The position numbers and the translations under genes were made by a program. The notes below the pieces were generated by a model that saw only the letters and a program-made list of their open reading frames with translations, had not been told where the DNA came from and searched no databases. This document shows, piece by piece, positions 17,602-25,940 of a DNA stretch of 64,000 nt; the stretch's first letter is position 1, and each line of letters begins with the position of its first letter. The stretch comes from Parapedobacter pyrenivorans_A. GTDB taxonomy: Bacteria > Bacteroidota > Bacteroidia > Sphingobacteriales > Sphingobacteriaceae. The stretch lies in NCBI RefSeq assembly GCF_041925275.1, contig NZ_JBHEUZ010000004.1:186001-250000 (forward strand). The letters run 5' to 3'.

Positions 17602-18072
17602 TTAGCATTTGCCGGGAACCACCAGCACGGGGCAGGGGGCTCTCCGCGTTACGCTTTCGGATACACTGCCCGATATGAAATGGTCAAAGCCGGTGCGGCC
17701 ATGCGTGCCCATGATGATAAGGTCTGCGGCCCATTCGCTGGCCACCGAAAGTATTTCCTGTTTCGGGTTGCCTATCCGGCTGAAAGTAAACACTTCTTTG
17801 AGGTCTTCAAAACCCTTGCTTATTTCTTCCAGCATGGATTTGGAGTTTTCCTCCTGTATTTCGGTGGTTTCCGGAATGATGATGGGCTGCTGCCCCATTA
17901 AGGGGTCTGCGCCATAGTTGGTTGGTGCCGCAGGTTCGATAACGTGGATAAGCGCAACGGATGCCCCCATGGTCTTGGCAAGGCTATATCCGTGTTGCAA
18001 TGCTTTCTTTGAACATTCGCTGTCATCCGTGGCGATGAGTATGCGATTATAAACCACTGGTTTCGTTTCCAT
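17602..18072 (-). CDS. Universal stress protein A family
   Basis: A 156-residue single-domain UspA protein, starting with the beta-strand ILIATDDSECSKKALQH and holding the ATP-binding signature MGTHGRTGFDHFISGSVSES followed by RRAPCPVLVV. The G-2x-G-9x-G(S/T) pattern is intact, so it belongs to the nucleotide-binding branch. A 30-residue insertion after the second strand (about 50-85) is typical of Bacteroidota members. Cytoplasmic, usually induced by starvation or oxygen change. It stands alone, convergent with the ferredoxin gene. Confidence 0.93.
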   Translation of the reverse strand: METKPVVYNRILIATDDSECSKKALQHGYSLAKTMGASVALIHVIEPAAPTNYGADPLMGQQPIIIPETTEIQEENSKSMLEEISKGFEDLKEVFTFSRIGNPKQEILSVASEWAADLIIMGTHGRTGFDHFISGSVSESVTRRAPCPVLVVPGKC

Positions 18073-18164
18073 AACTACTTGGGTTATTATTCCATTGCTT
18101 CCGTAAATATAACAACAATTTATGGGTTTTGGTTTTCCACCCGTAAGCCACCTACAGCATACGG

Positions 18165-18812
18165 CTATGACAGCTCCTGCATGAGTTTATCAAACTCCGC
18201 GCGCAAAGCGGCCAGTTCGGACTCTACCTTGGCCAGGCGGGCTGCTACGCCTTCCGCGTATCCGGTGTCTTCGCCCGTAGCATCATCTTCCTCGGGAATG
18301 GCTGTGCCACCCAGCAACTGCATGTAGCGGGCTTCTTTTTGCCCCGGACGCTTCGGCAATGACCTTACAAACGGCTGGTCAGCATGGGCCAGGTTGTCTA
18401 GGAACGACTGCACTTCTTCGAGCGACTCGAACTCATATAACCTTCCGGAATTGGTGTTGAGCTCTCCGGGCGTTTGGGGGCCGCGCAACAGCAATAGGCA
18501 GATGATAGCGACTTCAGCGGGAATGACAGGGTACACCACCGCAAAATTGTGCTTGTATTTGGTGACCCGGCTAGAGCCTCCCACCACAGTGGATACGAGC
18601 CCTTTTTTACGAAGGGAATCGAGCGTAGTAATTACCGTGTTATCGTCGTACTGGACAACGGGCTTCCGCGATGTTTTCTGGTTGCACGCCGCAACCAACG
18701 CGTTGAGGGTAAGCGGGTAGTATTCGGGGGTAGCTCTCGCTTTTTCCATTAAAGCACCCAAAACGCGCTGCTCTTCGGCAGATAGGGTGGGCAGTGGCGG
18801 TGTAGTATCCAT
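18165..18812 (-). CDS. YceH family protein (DUF480, UPF0502)
   Basis: A 215-residue protein of the DUF480 family, built of two winged-helix-like units. Family hallmarks are LSAEEQRVLGALMEKARATP, YYPLTLNALVAACNQKTSR and LLLRGPQTPGELNTNSGRL. The C-terminal part (from about 165) is acidic and ends in a short coiled coil (VESELAALRAEFDKLMQEL). The function is not established; a nucleic-acid-binding role is inferred from fold. It is divergent from the deacetylase gene with about 115 bp between them. Confidence 0.94.
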   Translation of the reverse strand: MDTTPPLPTLSAEEQRVLGALMEKARATPEYYPLTLNALVAACNQKTSRKPVVQYDDNTVITTLDSLRKKGLVSTVVGGSSRVTKYKHNFAVVYPVIPAEVAIICLLLLRGPQTPGELNTNSGRLYEFESLEEVQSFLDNLAHADQPFVRSLPKRPGQKEARYMQLLGGTAIPEEDDATGEDTGYAEGVAARLAKVESELAALRAEFDKLMQELS

Positions 18813-18927
18813 GGTTCGGTTTCATTAATTTGTTACCTCCCAAAAATGGAACAATTATCCCAATTAAACAACTTTGTGTGAAAAAGCGCTCCAATTGTTA
18901 TCTTCGTCGGGTTAAATCGTTACGCTG

Positions 18928-19830
18928 TTGTTGCGCATTGCATACCATCCTTGTTTTTCGCACCCGCTGCCCACCGGGCATCGTTTTCCAATGGAGAAGT
19001 ATGAACTGATCCCGGCCCAATTGCTCCATAATGGAACGGTGCAGCCAGCTCAGTTTTTTGAACCTGCGTTGGCTGAGTTATCTATGATTGTGCAAGCCCA
19101 CGCGCCCGATTATTGCCGCCAGTTGCTCGATGTGGCACTTCCATCGGCAATGGTGCGCCGTATCGGTTTTCCGCTGTCTGCGCAGTTGGTGCAGCGTGAG
19201 CTACGTATTGTGCAGGGCACGGTAGACGGTTGCCACTTTGCCATGGAACATGGCGTGGCTTTCAATGTGGCCGGCGGCACCCACCATGCTGGTTTTGACT
19301 GGGGAGAAGGGTTTTGCCTACTCAATGACCAGGGGGTGGCCGCTGCCTGGTTGATTGGCCAGGAGATTTGTCGGCAAGTGCTCATCATCGATCTGGACGT
19401 GCACCAGGGAAACGGTACTGCGCAACTGTTTGATGGCAACCCCGGCGTGTTTACGTTTTCGATGCATGGCGAACGTAATTTCCCCTTCCGGAAAGAACGG
19501 TCCGATGTAGATGTTGGCTTGCCGGATGGAACCGACGACGACACATACCTCGGATTGTTGCAACACCACCTCGAATTGATTTTCGATCGGGTGCGGCCCG
19601 ATTTTGTGTTTTACCAGGCGGGCGTAGATGTATTGGATACAGACAAGCTGGGAAAACTGGCGCTAAGCAGGTCGGGGTGCCGGAAACGGGATGCACTGGT
19701 GTTCCAATACTGTAAATCGGCAGCGGTGCCCGTACAGGTGAGCATGGGTGGGGGGTATTCAACGCATATCCGTGATATTGTAGACGCGCACTGCCAAACG
19801 TTTGCGGAGGCCATCCGCGTGTATGAATGA
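18928..19830 (+). CDS. Histone deacetylase-family deacetylase, TTG start
   Basis: A 300-residue enzyme of the HDAC/AcuC superfamily, which removes acyl groups from lysine or small amines using zinc. The active-site pieces are all present: GGTHHAGFDWGEGFCLLND (the His pair), LIIDLDVHQGNGTA (zinc Asp and His), FSMHGERNFPF, and the C-terminal MGGGYS. It starts with MLRIAYHPCFSHPLPTGHRF, as in relatives, and the only codon that can give this is TTG at 18928 (or the TTG just after); the frame is closed by TAA at 18913 and holds no ATG before it. A TATCTTCG box at about 18898 could be its promoter. The substrate is unknown. Confidence 0.9.
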   Translation: MLRIAYHPCFSHPLPTGHRFPMEKYELIPAQLLHNGTVQPAQFFEPALAELSMIVQAHAPDYCRQLLDVALPSAMVRRIGFPLSAQLVQRELRIVQGTVDGCHFAMEHGVAFNVAGGTHHAGFDWGEGFCLLNDQGVAAAWLIGQEICRQVLIIDLDVHQGNGTAQLFDGNPGVFTFSMHGERNFPFRKERSDVDVGLPDGTDDDTYLGLLQHHLELIFDRVRPDFVFYQAGVDVLDTDKLGKLALSRSGCRKRDALVFQYCKSAAVPVQVSMGGGYSTHIRDIVDAHCQTFAEAIRVYE

Positions 19831-19855
19831 ATGTAACCACTTATCTTATAAGCAG

Positions 19856-20911
19856 ATGTTTTATTATACCGATGCAACGATCGATCAATTAGCCATCCAC
19901 CGCGTAGGCAATAAACTGCGCGATGAGTTTTATGCGCTCAGCGAAGCGCCCATCGTTTTGGAAGACGAACAGCTTACCACCTTGCTGATGCACTATTTCC
20001 TAAGTCCGTTTGCCAAGGTTCAAGAGGTATATCGATTGTGGCATTCCAGCGGCACGCTCGAACTGAATGAGGTATACCATTTTTCGAAGTCGTTTTTCGA
20101 GGGCAACCTCGATTTCCAGACATTGGGTGAGCAAATATGCAAACACCTCTTTGAAGCATCGGACCACCCCCATATAAAGGGCGGGGAGCTCTATGTGGTG
20201 TATCTCCGCAACGTACAGCTGGAAGGGCAGGAACACGATGCGATTGGGATATTCAAATCCGAAAACAAGGAGCCTTTTCTCAAAGTATCACCGCTACAAA
20301 GCTCCTTTGAACTGGGGTATGAGCAGGAGGCCATCAATATCAATAAACTGGATAAAGGCTGCATCATTTTGAATGCGGAGCATGAGGAGGGCTATAAAGT
20401 GCTGGCCGTCGACCAAACGAATCGGCAGCAGGAAGCCGTCTACTGGAAAGATAGCTTCCTAGGGGTACGCGTACGTAACGATTCATTTCATAAAACGGGC
20501 AATTTCCTCAAGGTGTATAAAGCGTTTGTTAACGAAGGGTTGGACGAGACCTTCGAGTTGGAGCGTGCCGATAAGATCGATTTGCTGAATCGTTCGATGG
20601 ACTACTTTAAGGAGAAAGATACATTCAAAACGAAAGAATTTGAAGAGGAGGTGTTGGGCAATCCTCAAGCTGCCGCCCTCTTTAACGACTATCGCCAGCA
20701 ATTTGAAAATGAATACGAGTCGCCTTTCGGTGAACAGTTTGATATTGCCCCCGGTGCGGTGAAGAAAGCAAATGCTACCTATAAAAGCGTATTGAAATTG
20801 GACAAGAATTTCCATATCTATGTGCACGGAAAAAGGGAATACATCGAGAAGGGATTTGACGAAGAAAAGGGTATGAACTATTACAAAGTGTACTTTAAGG
20901 AAGAGCATTAG
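19856..20911 (+). CDS. Nucleoid-associated protein (NdpA/YejK family)
   Basis: A 351-residue member of the 37-kDa nucleoid-associated protein family. The start at 19856 gives MFYYTDATIDQLAIHRVGNK, where the A-I-H-x-V-G-N-K stretch is the family signature; earlier in-frame ATGs overlap the deacetylase gene and are not used. The middle holds YVVYLRNVQLEGQEHDAIGIFKSENK, also typical. E. coli YejK associates with the nucleoid and topoisomerases; the exact role is not known. It follows the deacetylase gene by 25 bp on the same strand, so the two form a likely operon. It also has a conserved C-terminal FHIYVHGKREYIEKGFDEEKG stretch (split FHIYVHGKR and YIEKGFDEEKG). Confidence 0.93.
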   Translation: MFYYTDATIDQLAIHRVGNKLRDEFYALSEAPIVLEDEQLTTLLMHYFLSPFAKVQEVYRLWHSSGTLELNEVYHFSKSFFEGNLDFQTLGEQICKHLFEASDHPHIKGGELYVVYLRNVQLEGQEHDAIGIFKSENKEPFLKVSPLQSSFELGYEQEAININKLDKGCIILNAEHEEGYKVLAVDQTNRQQEAVYWKDSFLGVRVRNDSFHKTGNFLKVYKAFVNEGLDETFELERADKIDLLNRSMDYFKEKDTFKTKEFEEEVLGNPQAAALFNDYRQQFENEYESPFGEQFDIAPGAVKKANATYKSVLKLDKNFHIYVHGKREYIEKGFDEEKGMNYYKVYFKEEH

Positions 20912-21000
20912 TGGTGTTTCTCTGTCAATTATTTCCAGATTCTTTCCAGATTTCGCGGCTACTTTGGTCGCCATTCAAATGATATAGCCTAATAAACTGT

Positions 21001-21735
21001 ATGACGAAAAAAAAGGACGAGGTATTTAACGAGGTGATCAAGAAGCCCTCGGATTTTAAGTTTGGCGCCACGGTTGCCAATGCGTTTGACGACATGGTGG
21101 AGCGCTCTGTTCCTTACTACAACGAAATCCAGCGGATGATTATCGAGCAGGTATGCGAGTTTGCCGTACCCAACACGAACGTGTACGATCTAGGCTGTTC
21201 AACAGGGACCACCTTCCTCCATTTGGACCCACTGGTCGATGATCGCATCCGTTTTGTGGGGGTTGACGATTCAAAGGACATGCTAGAAAAGTGCACCCAA
21301 AAATTAAAGGAGGCTAAGCTCAAACGCCCTTATGAATTGAAAAACGCTGATCTTCATCAGGATTTTACGATCGAAAACGCATCCGCCGTTGTCCTCTGCC
21401 TTACCTTGCAGTTTGTACGACCCATATACAGGGAGAAACTGCTCAGACGCATATATGAAGGGCTCAATCCCGGGGGCGTATTGGTTATCTCCGAGAAGAT
21501 CTTGGCCGAAGACAGTCTGTTCAACCGCAACTTTATCAAATATTATTATGATTATAAGCGCCGCAATCAATATAGCGAGCTGGAAATCTCGCAGAAAAGG
21601 GAGGCGCTTGAAAATGTATTGATCCCCTACAAGTTAAGCGAAAATATAAAGATGTTGATGGAAGCGGGTTTCAGCCATACCGAAGTATTCTTCAAGTGGT
21701 ATAATTTTTCTGGGTTTATTGCGATAAAAAATTAG
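21001..21735 (+). CDS. cmoA: Carboxy-S-adenosyl-L-methionine synthase CmoA
   Basis: A 244-residue methyltransferase-fold protein that converts SAM plus prephenate to carboxy-SAM, used for 5-oxyacetyl-uridine at the tRNA wobble base. The match covers the whole length: FGATVANAFDDMVERSVPYY, the SAM site VYDLGCSTGTTFLHL, the LTLQFVRPIYREKLLRRIYEG region (split LTLQFV and YREKLLRRIYEGL), and the end KWYNFSGFIAIK. The usual partner CmoB is not nearby. Instead a membrane methyltransferase gene begins 4 bp after its stop. The sequence assignment is strong; whether the product goes into tRNA here is not shown. Confidence 0.93.
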   Translation: MTKKKDEVFNEVIKKPSDFKFGATVANAFDDMVERSVPYYNEIQRMIIEQVCEFAVPNTNVYDLGCSTGTTFLHLDPLVDDRIRFVGVDDSKDMLEKCTQKLKEAKLKRPYELKNADLHQDFTIENASAVVLCLTLQFVRPIYREKLLRRIYEGLNPGGVLVISEKILAEDSLFNRNFIKYYYDYKRRNQYSELEISQKREALENVLIPYKLSENIKMLMEAGFSHTEVFFKWYNFSGFIAIKN

Positions 21736-21739
21736 TGGG

Positions 21740-22465
21740 ATGGTACAGATTGGCAATTTCTTCTTTAAATACCGGAATTTTCTCTTCATTTTTCTTTACC
21801 TGGCATTATTTATTCCATCTACCCCTGTATTCAGCGAAGCGACCTTCGGTCCGCACTATTACCGCTATCCCCTCATTATCGGGTTGGCCATCACCATATT
21901 GGGGCAGCTCATCCGCGGAGCCACGATTGCGTTGGCCTATATCGTAAGAGGGGGCAAAGACAAGAAAGTATATGCCAATACGCTAGTGACCAATGGTATT
22001 TTTGCCCATTGCCGCAATCCGCTGTATGTTGGCAATATCCTGATGCTTGTTGGTGCGGGCATACTTGTTAATTCACTGCTTTACATGCTGGTCTTCATAC
22101 CGCTTTTCCTGTTCATTTACCAGGCCATCGTTTTGGCTGAGGAACATTTTCTACGTAATAAATTCGGCACTCAATTCGATGCCTATACCAAACGCGTACA
22201 CCGTTGGTTAATAAACCCCGTTGGGTTGAGGAAGACCGTTTCGGGCATGCATTTCTCCTGGAAACGTTGGTTGAAACGCGAGTACAACACGCAAGTGATA
22301 TGGCTGCTCTTTATCGTTGTGATATTGGTGTTCAAGTACAGCAACAACTGGGCATGGGATGAAACCACACGGAACACTTGGTTTATCGTTGCCGTGTTGG
22401 TATTGGCTTGTTATTACTATACCATCCGCTACCTGAAGAAATCCGGCAAATGGGAAGAAGTGTAG
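21740..22465 (+). CDS. Membrane methyltransferase of the ICMT/PEMT family
   Basis: A 241-residue integral membrane protein with about six hydrophobic segments. Between residues 90 and 155 it has the isoprenylcysteine carboxyl methyltransferase / phospholipid methyltransferase pattern: GIFAHCRNPLYVGNILM, then AEEHFLRNKFGTQFDAYTKRV and RWLIN. This pattern binds SAM and faces the cytoplasm. After it two more membrane helices and a basic tail (RYLKKSGKWEEV) follow. The 4-bp gap to cmoA implies cotranscription. The acceptor is unknown: lipids, fatty acids, quinones or small thiols are possible. A use of carboxy-SAM by this enzyme is speculation. Confidence 0.85.
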   Translation: MVQIGNFFFKYRNFLFIFLYLALFIPSTPVFSEATFGPHYYRYPLIIGLAITILGQLIRGATIALAYIVRGGKDKKVYANTLVTNGIFAHCRNPLYVGNILMLVGAGILVNSLLYMLVFIPLFLFIYQAIVLAEEHFLRNKFGTQFDAYTKRVHRWLINPVGLRKTVSGMHFSWKRWLKREYNTQVIWLLFIVVILVFKYSNNWAWDETTRNTWFIVAVLVLACYYYTIRYLKKSGKWEEV

Positions 22466-22489
22466 CACCCCGGAGGGCGCTACACCACG

Positions 22490-23617
22490 TTAACTAAGAT
22501 TCAGTTCCTGTTTGGTGCCCGTTGCACACGCACGGTAAATGGCATCAATGATTTTGAGATCTTTCAACCCCTCGTGGCCATCCACCGGTACCGGGGGCGT
22601 ATTACCATCCAAGATGATACCCGCCATTGCATCCATTTGCAGCGTTTGGTGGGTTACATGCGGTTGTGTCAATTCGCCTTTGTTGGTGCGCCCTTTGATG
22701 GGGCCATAGCCGGTGGAGGGCTGCATCTCCGCAAAACCCTTTTCGCCGTTCAGGAAAAAGCGGTCTAGGTAACCCATGCTATAGGTGGATAGGCAGGATG
22801 CCACCGCTCCGCTTGGAAAGCCCAGCTGGAAAAGGATGGTTTCATCCACCCCCTCCTTAAATTTTACCGGATCTGTTTTGGTTTCCTGTGCCGTAACCCA
22901 CACCGGTTCCTCGCCGATCATATAGCGTGAACCGTTAATCGCATAGACGCCGATATCCATCAGTGCACCACCGCCGGCGAGGTCTTTATCCAGCCGCCAT
23001 TGGGTAGGGTCACCGATCCGGAAACCGCATTGCCCTTGGAAGAACTTGATGGCTCCAAATTCGCCCGCAGCGCGCATGCGCACCACTTCAACGGTCTTCG
23101 GTTCGAAGTGCATCCGGTAGCCCACCAACAATTTGACGCCTGCCTTGGTACAAGCATCCACCATTTCTTGTCCTTCAATGGCATTAAGCGCCATCGGCTT
23201 CTCACAAATGGCATGTTTTCCCGCTTTGGCTACCCGGATTACCTGGTCGTGGTGTAGCGCGTTGGGCGTAATCACATACACAGCATCGATGTTGGGATTA
23301 TCCTTAATTCGATCGAAATTCTCGTAATTGTACCGGCTTGTTTCGGGAACGCCGAACCGGGTTCCCCAATCGGCTAATTTGGCGGGCGTTCCGCTGATCA
23401 GCCCGGTTATCTTAGTGCGCTTACAAGATTGTATGGCCTCCGCAACCCGCGACGCGTACCCTCCAAGCCCCATTAATGCTACACGGAGTGTAGGGTCCTG
23501 TGCTGTAGCGTGGGGGAGCTCGGTGTTGCCAAACGCGTGGTGTGCCGACAGGAAAGGTAGGGCGGCGGCTGAGGCAGCCAGCTTTTGTAGGAAATCGCGA
23601 CGTGAATTCATTTTCAT
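22490..23617 (-). CDS. Gfo/Idh/MocA family oxidoreductase with Tat signal
   Basis: A 375-residue NAD(P)-dependent sugar oxidoreductase. It begins MKMNSRRDFLQKLAASAAAL, a twin-arginine signal (SRRDFLQ), so it is exported folded with its cofactor. The Rossmann domain has VALMGLGGYASRVAEAI; the family motif AVYVITPNALHHDQVI and the catalytic-type CEKPMALN follow, then the C-terminal substrate domain (GGGALMDIGVYAINGSRYM). The frame extends upstream to 23818 but the ATG at 23617 puts the Tat signal at the N-terminus. Such proteins act on sugars or glycosides in the periplasm. It marks the last gene before the A+T-rich accessory region. Confidence 0.93.
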   Translation of the reverse strand: MKMNSRRDFLQKLAASAAALPFLSAHHAFGNTELPHATAQDPTLRVALMGLGGYASRVAEAIQSCKRTKITGLISGTPAKLADWGTRFGVPETSRYNYENFDRIKDNPNIDAVYVITPNALHHDQVIRVAKAGKHAICEKPMALNAIEGQEMVDACTKAGVKLLVGYRMHFEPKTVEVVRMRAAGEFGAIKFFQGQCGFRIGDPTQWRLDKDLAGGGALMDIGVYAINGSRYMIGEEPVWVTAQETKTDPVKFKEGVDETILFQLGFPSGAVASCLSTYSMGYLDRFFLNGEKGFAEMQPSTGYGPIKGRTNKGELTQPHVTHQTLQMDAMAGIILDGNTPPVPVDGHEGLKDLKIIDAIYRACATGTKQELNLS

Positions 23618-23771
23618 TGTGTTGTAATGGTCTATTTTTTTTATACGGTTAACAACTACTCCCATCGGATTGTTTATCAGCAGTTCGCTGGCCCGCAGCG
23701 GGAGTGGGCTAGTCAAAAATAGAAAAAAATAGCTGATAAGCACCCTCTGTCTTGCAAAATAAGCAAGCATA

Positions 23772-24764
23772 TCAGTCCCACAAGCGATCACTTTCCTTCT
23801 GCAAATAAGCGCTGTCATAGGGCGTTTTTAACCACTTTATTGCTAACTCATATGCTTTTTCTGAGCTACATTCCACATCTGGATTCAAACCGCTGTTAAT
23901 AATCTCTTTATCACGATTACATAAATACATGGTGGCCAAGAATAATTTAGCATTACTATTGAATTCCATCAATTCCAATGAAGAAGTCAATCCTTTAGTG
24001 GGGGTACTAAATGTCATTGTGTTCTTTTGAAATTTGAAAGAAGAAGCTAACATTTCTCCTGCACTGGCGGTTCTATCACTGATCAATACGGCTATTGGTT
24101 TATCTTTATTTAAAAGATTGAAATTTAGAGCTGAGTTTTTTTCTACCATCATATCTTCAATACGGTAGTATTCATTGGTGCAATATTCTGAAAAATATTC
24201 TCCTTTGTTATTCACATGATATCCGATTAGCGAGTCTCGAAACATAGGGGCCAGGCCTAATGGCATCATTGAAGCCATCCCGCCGTTATTTTCCCTCACG
24301 TCAATAATCCAGCCCGTAATAATTGATGACCGGTCCAGCTCATATAATGATTCCCTAATTCGCCTCGAATAAATTCTTGAGTTGTCAACATTTGCAATAA
24401 ATCCGGTAAGTTTTATATAGCCAATATCGTCATCAATAATTTCCGTGACGATATCAGGAATTGGCAATGTGTCAGCTGTAAAAACATTCGGGGTTTGAGG
24501 GCTAAGAAAAATGCTATGTCCATCATTGATTAAGCTGACGGTGTAACCTATGGCACGGTAAACATCTTCGTTGTTTTGAAAATGGTTAATTGAATCCGTT
24601 ACCGTGCGTTTCAAGACTTCCCAATCTATTTCATTTTTTTTGATAGAACGTTCTTCAATTAGGCTAAAAGCCTGTTCGAAGAAATCATTGTAAGTCCATT
24701 GCTTTTTATTTTGGCATGAAAGTACGAATAGGATTGAGATTGTTAATATAAGATATTTGCCCAT
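23772..24764 (-). CDS. S41 family peptidase-like lipoprotein
   Basis: A 330-residue lipoprotein (signal ILTISILFVLSC with lipobox) with a tail-specific protease (S41) core. The catalytic-serine region is PIAVLISDRTASAGEMLAS; before it GWIIDVRENNGGMASMM is the typical S41 D-x-R-x-N-x-G-G strand. No PDZ domain is obvious, and the general base Lys, expected about 25 residues after the Ser, could be within SSFKFQKN. The base composition is visibly more A+T-rich than in the genes to the left, a sign of recent gain. Similar S41 lipoproteins are common cargo in Bacteroidota genomes; the substrate is unknown. Confidence 0.85.
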   Translation of the reverse strand: MGKYLILTISILFVLSCQNKKQWTYNDFFEQAFSLIEERSIKKNEIDWEVLKRTVTDSINHFQNNEDVYRAIGYTVSLINDGHSIFLSPQTPNVFTADTLPIPDIVTEIIDDDIGYIKLTGFIANVDNSRIYSRRIRESLYELDRSSIITGWIIDVRENNGGMASMMPLGLAPMFRDSLIGYHVNNKGEYFSEYCTNEYYRIEDMMVEKNSALNFNLLNKDKPIAVLISDRTASAGEMLASSFKFQKNTMTFSTPTKGLTSSLELMEFNSNAKLFLATMYLCNRDKEIINSGLNPDVECSSEKAYELAIKWLKTPYDSAYLQKESDRLWD

Positions 24765-24801
24765 TATTTATGTTTTGTTTTGATGCCCCGTAGCATTTTG
24801 T

Positions 24802-25041
24802 CTAAAAGACACAAGGCGTGTTTTCTCTGTAGCTTGTTTCGAGTACGATATCAAAACCATGCGCTCCTTTACGATGTACCTTCAGCTCGGTTTCGGATTT
24901 TCTGGTGAATTTATAATCGTATTGCTGTAATACGGTAATAATGGTATCAATCAGTTCCTTCGGTTCAACCATATTGGTAATTTCCCTTGCCTGTTGCAAC
25001 GTACAAACAAGCCCTGCTGTAAAGCTAGTCAAAATTCCCAT
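24802..25041 (-). CDS. Short hypothetical protein, probably a fragment
   Basis: A 79-codon frame, MGILTSFTAGLVCTLQQARE and on to YRENTPCVF. The part from MVEPKELIDTIITVLQQYDY on looks protein-like (amphipathic helix, then beta strands LKVHRKGAHGFDIVLE). It overlaps the RhuM fragment by 17 bp in another frame and ends abruptly. I do not recognise a family. In this neighbourhood of broken genes it is best read as a remnant; a real small protein starting at MVEPKE is the alternative. Confidence 0.35.
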   Translation of the reverse strand: MGILTSFTAGLVCTLQQAREITNMVEPKELIDTIITVLQQYDYKFTRKSETELKVHRKGAHGFDIVLETSYRENTPCVF

Positions 25042-25288
25042 ATGCCATTGTCAATTCTTGCGACGGTGTCGCAAGAATTTGACGGCCATGGTGACTCTTC
25101 ACGCGATAGCCTCCTGAAATGATGACGTCGAGGTTGTAGAAGGTTGTAAGGTATTCCTTGCCATCCGAATCAGTATGTCGGAATTTCCGACATACTGATT
25201 TCTCTTTCAATTCACCCACTTCAAAAATATGTTGAAGGTGTTCGGTAATCGTTGTTCGCCCTTTTTGAAATAACTCCGCCATTTGTGC
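25025..25288 (-). pseudogene. RhuM family fragment, both ends missing
   Basis: The frame holds AQMAELFQKGRTTITEHL, then KSVCRKFRHTDSDGKEYLTT and YNLDVIISGGYRVKSHHGRQ, the well-conserved middle-to-N-terminal part of the RhuM (virulence protein / DNA-binding protein near restriction systems) family. In full proteins the AQMAELF motif is preceded by about 20-30 residues, but here a TAG stop precedes the AQ codons directly, and the homology stops after about 75 residues although the family has about 300. So it is a leftover of a deleted gene. RhuM genes usually sit near restriction-modification systems in mobile islands; none remains here. Confidence 0.75.
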
Positions 25289-25325
25289 CTATGTAAGCCG
25301 AACCGTTTCATTCTCCAATCGCGTC

Positions 25326-25868
25326 TCAATGCGAGTTACGCAGTCGTTTGTAATGCAGCTGCGTCAATCCCGTTTCAAATGTTTTTGCGGTTAAGAATTC
25401 AAGGGTTTGTTCAGGTCTACCGTCTTTGAAAAGTCTTGTCCCATTCCCCAATAAAACTGGTATAACCGAAATTATAGACTCGTCTATTAGGTCTTCTTTC
25501 AATAGTTCATTGATTACTTCAGCACCACCGTCGCAATAAATATTCTTTCCTTTTGCGGATTTTAACCGTTTGACTAATTCGGTTATGTCCCCGGTATAGA
25601 AAGTCGTTCGGCCCACTTTAGGCCTTTCAGTTCTTGTTATGACATAAACATCCCGGTGTCCGTTGTCGTAATGAGCTGGGCCGATTTCTTTAATTACATA
25701 ATCGTAGGTTCTTCTGCCAATAATTATGGTGTCAATTTCGGACGTAAATTCCGCATAACCATAGTCTTCGCCTTCTTTTTCAACTATTTTTAAGAAACTA
25801 AGGTCGTCGTTAGGTTTTGCAATGTAGCCGTCTAAACTGATTGCAATGAAAAGTGATATTTTTCGCAT
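25326..25868 (-). CDS. Dihydrofolate reductase-like protein (RibD C-terminal domain)
   Basis: A 180-residue cytoplasmic protein of the RibD_C/DHFR-like family. It starts MRKISLFIAISLDGYIAKP and contains TIIIGRRTYDYVIKE, NIYCDGGAEVINELLKEDLI and VIPVLLGNGTRLFKDG, all family landmarks for a NADPH-binding reductase. It is not a true DHFR, and its substrate is unknown. Such genes are frequent single cargo genes in Bacteroidota accessory regions, often near AraC regulators, as here (72 bp). Confidence 0.92.
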   Translation of the reverse strand: MRKISLFIAISLDGYIAKPNDDLSFLKIVEKEGEDYGYAEFTSEIDTIIIGRRTYDYVIKEIGPAHYDNGHRDVYVITRTERPKVGRTTFYTGDITELVKRLKSAKGKNIYCDGGAEVINELLKEDLIDESIISVIPVLLGNGTRLFKDGRPEQTLEFLTAKTFETGLTQLHYKRLRNSH

Positions 25869-25940
25869 TTGTTTGAAATTTTAAAGTTTCTGCAAAATTA
25901 CTTTTGGACCGCCACTCGCACTTTGTAAAAATGCGACAAA

